In this document: positions 58,781 to 64,000 of the stretch, one piece after another | Numbering within the stretch: position 1 is the first letter of the stretch | Layout: each line of letters starts with the position of its first letter | From: Chlorocebus sabaeus | Taxonomy: Eukaryota; Chordata; Mammalia; Primates; Cercopithecidae | Assembly: GCF_047675955.1 (NCBI RefSeq) | Contig: NC_132912.1 | Coordinates: 15,722,500 to 15,786,499 of the forward strand | Direction: 5' to 3' | DNA length: 64,000 nt | The notes under the pieces: model-generated | The model's input: only the letters and a program-made list of their open reading frames with translations | The model's database searches: none | What the model was told of the DNA's origin: nothing | Made by a program: the position numbers and the translations under genes

Positions 58781-59094
58781 GGCCGGGCGCAGTGGCTCCC
58801 GCCTGTAATCCCAGCACTTTGGGAGGCCGAGGCGGGTGGATCGTGAGGTCAGGAGATTGAGACCATCCTGGCTAACACAGGGAAACCCTGTCCCTACTTA
58901 AAAAATACAAAAAATTAGCCGGGCGTGGTGGTGGGCCCCTGTAATCCCAGCTACTCAGGAGGCTGAGGCAGATGAATGGCGTGAACCCGGGCGCAGAGCT
59001 TGCAGTGAGCTGAGATCCGGCCACTGCACTCCAGCCTGGGCGACAGAGCGAGACTCCACCTCAGAAAAACAAAAATAAAAAATAAAAATAAGAA
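58781..59094 (+). mobile_element. Alu with target-site duplication
   Basis: GGCCGGGCGCAGTGGCTCCCG start, both arms near consensus, tail of AAAAATAAAAAATAAAAATAAG. AAAGAATGGTTC flanks both sides. Confidence 0.96.
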
Positions 59095-59559
59095 AAGAAT
59101 GGTTCAAACTCACTCTGAAACTTTTCCCCTAGAAGTCTACATTTCATGTGGTGTATTTTGATGTGAGCCCTCACATCCCACACAGGTAGTCAGGCAAAAA
59201 GGCAGAACAAGGAGTGACTAGTTTTATAAAGATCATCTTTAATGGCAGTTGGAAGAATATCCAACATTATCAAGCCAAAAGGCATATGAAGGATGGTCTC
59301 ATCTTTTTAGTTAAATTATTTGTTGTTCATTGAACAAGCCAGCTTGTCCGTGAGCATATGGTCAATATCACAGAACAGGCATGGAGTATAGGATATGGAT
59401 AGGTGTAAATATTGATGAAACAAGTTCAGTCATGAATCTCTCCACTCCCATTCTTTTTCTGATATACTTTGGATTTCCTTTGTTATTGTTTGTGGGATTT
59501 TATCTTCAGCATAACAATACTGACCTCTTAATAAATCCAAGAGCACAGCACTTTGAATG

Positions 59560-59900
59560 GAACACGACACAAACTAGGCCTCATATTGGTTGTTGCCTGA
59601 GTCTGGGAAGTTTCTCTCCTCTCTACTCCAATAATCATTTGCTAGAAGAATCCCTTTCTATCATCTTGTCTAAAATGCTGCTCTTCCCCTGGCTTCCCCA
59701 GCACAGGTCTCTCCCTCCTTTCTTGTCTTGTTGTATTTTTTGCAGCACTTTTCACTGCCTGACATTGTATCATAAACACATTTCTTTACATGTCTAGATG
59801 TAGTTCCTACATCTAGGAACTCTCTAGAGCCAGTTCCTTGAACAGAGGGCTTTTTTCCTCTTGTTCTTTGCTGTATTCCCTAAACATAGAAGAGTTAGTT
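59560..59900 (+). repeat. LINE-2-like remnant
   Basis: TTTTTTGCAGCACTTTTCAC, CTGACATTGTATCATAAAC and TTGTTCTTTGCTGTATTCCC resemble the L2 3' part; a 138-codon open frame overlapping its start (59381-59797) is not called as a gene. Confidence 0.5.
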
Positions 59901-59946
59901 TAGTGCTCAGTGTGTGTGTATGTGTGTGTGTGTTTTAAGAAATCCT

Positions 59947-60257
59947 GGCCGGGTGCAGTGGCTCACACCTGTAATCCCAGCACTTTGGGAGGCCGAGACA
60001 GGCGGATCATGAGGTCAGGAGATCAAGACCATCCTGGCTAACATGGTGAAACCCCGTCTCTACTAAAAGTACAAAAAAAAAAAAAAAAAAAAGAAAAAAG
60101 AAAAAACTAGCCGGGCGTAGTGGCGGGCGCCTGTAGTCCCAGCTACTCGGGAGGCTGAGGCAGGAGAATGGAGTGAACCTGGGAGGCGAAGCTTGCAGTG
60201 AGCCGAGATCGCTCCACTGCACTTCAGCCTGGGTGACTGAGCAACGCTCCATCTCAA

Positions 60258-60288
<31 letters not shown>

Positions 60289-60289
60289 T
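59947..60289 (+). mobile_element. Alu with expanded mid and terminal A tracts
   Basis: GGCCGGGTGCAGTGGCTCACACC start, an unusually long internal A20 (60073-60092) between the arms, terminal A22 tail. AAATCCT flanks both sides. Confidence 0.95.
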
Positions 60290-60504
60290 CCTGCATTGAA
60301 TAAATACTTGAGTCCCATGATCTACAAAGAACGCCTACTTTAAAGCTATTTAAAATAAAATCCTTATTCCATGGACTATCCATTCAGCTGACATTTGTTG
60401 TAATCTGAAGAAGCGTCTGATTTACTTCAGTATTTCTAAATAGAAAGCAATAATCTTCTCCTTGTTAAAAATCCTCACTAAAAGCCATCAGAGTTAAAAT
60501 GTCC

Positions 60505-60830
60505 AAGCCAGGTGTGGTGCCGCACGGCTGCAATCCCAGCACTTTGAAAGGCTGAGATGGATGGATCGCATGAGCTCAGGAATTCAAGATCAGCCTGGAC
60601 AACATGGCAAAAACCCCTCTACAAAATATACAAAAATTAGCTAGGCATGGTGGCACATGCCTGTGGTCCCAGCTATTTGGGAGGCTGAGGTGGGAGGACT
60701 GCTTGAGTCCAGGAAGTCAAGGCTACACTGAGCCATGATCACACACATTGTGCCATGATCACACTATTGCACTCCAGCCTGGCTGACAGAGTGAGACGCT
60801 ATCTCAAAAACAAACAAACAAACAAACAGT
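60505..60830 (+). mobile_element. Alu (old)
   Basis: GCCAGGTGTGGTGCCGCACG start, both arms with a TGATCACAC duplication near 60740, tail of (CAAA)n. Confidence 0.93.
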
Positions 60831-61030
60831 TCCATTCCCAGTACTTTAGGTTTCTAAATCTCAGTAGCCTCTTTGTTAACCCTCTAATATCACTAATCTG
60901 TTTTTTCTCTTCATTTATTTATGACATTTGATCATAATCTTCCCTACATTAATAATGAATTTTAGAAACACTCATGCAAAAGGGGAAAAATTTATAGTTT
61001 TAGAGATCAAGCTAATTTGGGATTTAGTGG
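60831..61030. other. Intron sequence between Alu and L1
   Basis: Unassigned; flanks the 3' end of the minus-strand L1. Confidence 0.5.
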
Positions 61031-64000
61031 TTTTTTTTTTTTTTTTTTTTTTTATATATTATTATTAAACTTCAAGTTGTAGGGTACATGTGCACAACGT
61101 GCAGGTTTGCTACATATGTATACTTGTGCCATGTTGGTGTGCTGCACCCATCAACTCGTCATTTACATCAGGTATAACTCCCAATGCAATCCCTCCCCCC
61201 TCCCCCCTCCCCATGATAGGCCCCGGTGTGTGATGTTTCCCTTCCCGAGTCCAAGTGATCTCATTGTTCAGTTCCCACCTACGAGTGAGAACATGCGGTG
61301 TTTGGTTTTCTGTTCTTGTGATAGTTTGCTAAGAATGATGGTTTCCAGCTGCATCCATGTCCCTACAAAGGACACAAACTCATCCTTTTTTATGGCTGCA
61401 TAGTATTCCATGGTGTATATGTGCCACATTTTCTTAATCCAATCTGTCACTGATGGACATTTGGGTTGATTCCAAGTCTTTGCTATTGTGAATAGTGCTG
61501 CAATAAACATACGTGTGCATGTGTCCTTATAGCAGCATAATTTATAATCCTTTGGGTATATACCCAGTAATGGGATGGCTGGGTCATATGGTACATCTAG
61601 TTCTAGATCCTTGAGGAATCGCCATACTGTTTTCCATAATGGTTGAACTAGTTTACAATCCCACCAACAGTGTAAAAGTGTTCCTATTTCTCCACATCCT
61701 CTCCAGCACCTGTTGTTTCCTGACTTTTTAATGATCGCCATTCTAACTGGTGTGAGATGGTATCTCATTGTGGTTTTGATTTGCATTTCTCTGATGGCCA
61801 GTGATGATGAGCATTTTTTCATGTGTCTGTTGGCTGTATGAATGTCTTCTTTTGAGAAATGTCTGTTCATATCCTTTGCCCACTTTTGGATGGGGTTGTT
61901 TGTTTTTTTCTTGTAAATTTGTTTGAGTTCTTTGTAGGTTCTGGATATTAGCCCTTTGTCAGATGAGTAGATTGCAAAAATTTTCTCCCATTCTGTAGGT
62001 TGCCTGCTCACTCTGATGGTAGTTTCTTTTGCTGTGCAGAAGCTCTTTAGTTTGATGAGATCCCATTTGTCAATTTTGGCTTTTGCTGCCGTTGCTTTTG
62101 GTGTTTTAGACATGAAGTCTTTGCCCATGCCTATGTCCTGAATGGTACTACCTAGGTTTTCCTCTAGGATTTTTATGGTATTAGGTCTAACATTTAAGTC
62201 TCTAATCCATCTTGAATTAATTTTCGTATAAGGAGTAAGGAAAGGATCCAGTTTCAGCTTTCTACTTATGGCTAGCCAGTTTTCCCAGCACCATTTATTA
62301 AATAGGGAATCCTTTCCCCATTTCTTGTTTCTCTCAGGTTTGTCAAAGATCAGATGGCTGTAGATGTGTGGTATTATTTCTGAGGACTCTGTTCTGTTCC
62401 ATTGGTCTATATCTCTGTTTTGGTACCAGTACCATGCTGTTTTGGTTACTGTAGCCTTGTAGTATAGTTTGAAGTCAGGTAGCGTGATGCCTCCAGCTTT
62501 GTTCTTTTGACTTAGGATTGTCTTGGAGATGCGGGCTCTTTTTTGGTTCCATATGAACTTTAAAGCAGTTTTTTCCAATTCTGTGAAGAAGCTCATTGGT
62601 AGCTTGATGGGGATGGCATTGAATCTATAAATTACCTTGGGCAGTATGGCCATTTTCACGATATTGATTCTTCCTATCCATGAGCATGGTATGTTGTTCC
62701 ATTTGTTTGTGTCCTCTTTTATTTCACTGAGCAGTGGTTTGTAGTTCTCCTTGAAGAGGTCCTTTACATCCCTTGTAAGTTGGATTCCTAGGTATTTTAT
62801 TCTCTTTGAAGCAATTGTGAATGGAAGTTCATTCCTGATTTGGCTCTCTGTTTGACTGTCACTGGTGTATAAGAATGCTTGTGATTTTTGCACATTAATT
62901 TTGTATCCTGAGACTTTGCTGAAGTTGCTGATCAGCTTAAGGAGATTTTGGGCTGAGACAATGGGGTTTTCTAAATATACAATCATGTCGTCTGCAAACA
63001 GGGACAATTTGACTTCTTCTTTTCCTAACTGAATCCCCTTGATTTCTTTCTCTTGCCTGATTGCCCTAGCCAGAACTTCCAACACTATGTTGAATAGGAG
63101 TGGTGAGAGAGGGCATCCCTGTCTTGTGCCAGTTTTCAAAGGGAATTTTTCCAGTTTTTGCCCATTCAGTATGATATTGGCTGTGGGTTTGTCATAAATA
63201 GCTCTTATGATTTTGAGGTACGTTCCATCAATACCGAATTTATTGAGCGTTTTTAGCATGAAGGGCTGTTGAATTTTGTCAAAAGCCTTTTCTGCATCTA
63301 TTGAGATAATGATGTGGTTCTTGTCTTTGGTTCTGTTTATATGCTGGATTATGTTTATTGATTTGCGAATGTTGAACCAGCCTTGCATCCCAGGGATGAA
63401 GCCCACTTGATCATGGTGGATAAGCTTTTTGATGTGCTGCTGAATCCGGTTTGCCAGTATTTTATTGAGGATTTTTGCATCGATGTTCATCAGGGATATT
63501 GGTCTAAAATTCTCTTTTTTTGTTGTGTCTCTGCCAGGCTTTGGTATCAGGATGATGTTGGCCTCATAAAATGAGTTAGGGAGGATTCCCTCTTTTTCTA
63601 TTGATTGGAATAGTTTCAGAAGGAATGGTACCAGCTCCTCCTTGTACCTCTGGTAGAATTCAGCTGTGAATCCATCTGGTCCTGGACTTTTTTTGGTTGG
63701 TAGGCTATTAATTATTGCCTCAATTTCAGAGCCTACTATTGGTCTATTCAGGGATTCAACTTCTTCCTGGTTTAGTCTTGGAAGAGTGTAAGTGTCCAGG
63801 AAATTATCCATTTCTTCTAGATTTTCCAGTTTATTTGCGTAGAGGTGTTTATAGTATTCTCTGATGGTAGTTTGTATTTCTGTGGGGTCGGTGGTGATAT
63901 CCCCTTTATCATTTTTAATTGCGTCGATTTGATTCTTCTCTCTTTTCTTCTTTATTAGTCTTGCTAGTGGTTTGTCAATTTTGTTGATCTTTTCAAAAAA
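61031..64000 (-). mobile_element. L1PA-type LINE-1, 3' part, running off the window
   Basis: A minus-strand L1, parallel to ITGA8. The poly(A) tail appears as T23 at 61031-61053, followed by a 3'UTR of about 215 bp containing the G-rich tract typical of primate L1 (C-rich on the plus strand near 61190-61213), then ORF2 from its stop at 61268 to the window edge. The 5' end and any target-site copy lie outside. The 3'UTR differs at several places from my recollection of the youngest human subfamily and resembles older L1PA or Old World monkey L1. Confidence 0.95.
61268..64000 (-). CDS. L1 ORF2 protein, C-terminal 910 residues (no stops)
   Basis: The frame is open from the TGA at 61268-61270 to the window edge: 847 codons from a Met at 63809-63811 plus 63 further open codons to 64000. 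It covers the reverse transcriptase and C-terminal regions; the endonuclease is outside. The RT active-site FADD motif is encoded at 62987-62998, with the upstream metal-binding SIDAEKAFD motif present. A CCHC-like zinc knuckle (CX3CX7HX4C) is encoded near 61655-61708. Full ORF2p is about 1,275 residues, so roughly 365 are missing at the edge. The internal Met is not the true start. Confidence 0.93.
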   Translation of the reverse strand, partial: FFEKINKIDKPLARLIKKKREKNQIDAIKNDKGDITTDPTEIQTTIREYYKHLYANKLENLEEMDNFLDTYTLPRLNQEEVESLNRPIVGSEIEAIINSLPTKKSPGPDGFTAEFYQRYKEELVPFLLKLFQSIEKEGILPNSFYEANIILIPKPGRDTTKKENFRPISLMNIDAKILNKILANRIQQHIKKLIHHDQVGFIPGMQGWFNIRKSINIIQHINRTKDKNHIIISIDAEKAFDKIQQPFMLKTLNKFGIDGTYLKIIRAIYDKPTANIILNGQKLEKFPLKTGTRQGCPLSPLLFNIVLEVLARAIRQEKEIKGIQLGKEEVKLSLFADDMIVYLENPIVSAQNLLKLISNFSKVSGYKINVQKSQAFLYTSDSQTESQIRNELPFTIASKRIKYLGIQLTRDVKDLFKENYKPLLSEIKEDTNKWNNIPCSWIGRINIVKMAILPKVIYRFNAIPIKLPMSFFTELEKTALKFIWNQKRARISKTILSQKNKAGGITLPDFKLYYKATVTKTAWYWYQNRDIDQWNRTESSEIIPHIYSHLIFDKPERNKKWGKDSLFNKWCWENWLAISRKLKLDPFLTPYTKINSRWIRDLNVRPNTIKILEENLGSTIQDIGMGKDFMSKTPKATAAKAKIDKWDLIKLKSFCTAKETTIRVSRQPTEWEKIFAIYSSDKGLISRTYKELKQIYKKKTNNPIQKWAKDMNRHFSKEDIHTANRHMKKCSSSLAIREMQIKTTMRYHLTPVRMAIIKKSGNNRCWRGCGEIGTLLHCWWDCKLVQPLWKTVWRFLKDLELDVPYDPAIPLLGIYPKDYKLCCYKDTCTRMFIAALFTIAKTWNQPKCPSVTDWIKKMWHIYTMEYYAAIKKDEFVSFVGTWMQLETIILSKLSQEQKTKHRMFSLVGGN

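Larger units (their letters stand above)
1..64000 (-). other. ITGA8: Internal part of the ITGA8 transcription unit
   Basis: Nine consecutive coding exons of integrin alpha-8 lie on the minus strand between 25811 and 56169. Their joined frame continues at both ends (exon A starts inside a split Ser codon, exon I ends inside a split Asp codon), so the whole window is inferred to be intragenic: a 3' intron (1-25810), the exon cluster, and a 5' intron (56170-64000). I found no exon for the following segment (expected to begin DLIVGAFG) in 1-25810, nor one for the preceding segment (ending CRNS) in 56170-64000. Alpha-8 pairs with beta-1 as an RGD-binding receptor (nephronectin, fibronectin and others) and is known for its role in kidney development. 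Confidence 0.93.

Noticed and set aside
59381..59797. 138-codon plus-strand frame with a hydrophobic stretch
   Set aside because: Overlaps LINE2-like sequence, lacks splice or promoter context and shows no domain.

Overview
This is primate genomic DNA from inside one large multi-exon gene. Dense Alu elements of both orientations, L1PA-type LINE-1, MIR/L2, MaLR and ERV1 LTRs, short GT-AG exons and long introns all point to a catarrhine primate. Nine coding exons on the minus strand spell an uninterrupted stretch of integrin alpha-8 (ITGA8), recognised from family-specific peptides such as SQVLQGVWASHAVPS and NADPEGQGYCQAGF. They total 831 nt (about 277 codons) and cover part of the extracellular beta-propeller, from the late third blade to the calcium loop of the seventh. 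The exons I call A to I lie at 56108-56169, 54967-55012, 50079-50204, 49074-49118, 43990-44033, 42116-42172, 38485-38537, 29948-30153 and 25811-26002. All splice sites are GT-AG and the phases chain without a break. By analogy with sister integrin genes they are probably exons 5-13, but that numbering is inferred. The gene runs right to left; its 5' exons lie beyond 64000 and its 3' exons before position 1.

Layout. Positions 1-25810 belong to one long intron after exon I. It holds LTRs at about 1-381, 7132-8405, 9231-10013 and about 10620-11360, a U1 snRNA retropseudogene buried in one of them, a twin-primed (5'-inverted) L1 fragment whose tail runs into a GAA/GCA/GCC triplet tract, and a very small insertion derived from the 5' half of a tRNA-Arg(TCT), plus many Alus. 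Positions 25811-56169 carry the exons, with introns of 0.96 to 8.3 kb containing Alu, L1M, L2, MIR, MaLR LTR and two DNA-transposon fossils that bracket exon E. Positions 56170-64000 belong to the intron upstream of exon A. This holds four more Alus, a candidate retrocopy of unknown source at 58113-58690, and the 3' part of a well preserved L1 on the minus strand (61031 to the window end) whose ORF2 frame stays open for 910 codons to the edge.

No complete gene, promoter, CpG island, CRISPR array or bacterial-type operon was seen. Most small open frames are antisense Alu, L1 or microsatellite translations. Species is not settled. The L1 3'UTR differs from my recollection of the youngest human subfamily and looks more like an older L1PA or an Old World monkey L1; with a frame this well preserved, a non-human catarrhine is plausible.

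The observations most worth a second look are the tRNA-half retroposon with flanking direct repeats (13134-13221), the adjacent compound triplet repeat, the U1 copy lacking exactly its first 12 nt, a near-perfect 27-bp fold-back hairpin at the end of a duplicated 130-bp segment (53367-53434), and the candidate retrocopy at 58.1-58.7 kb.
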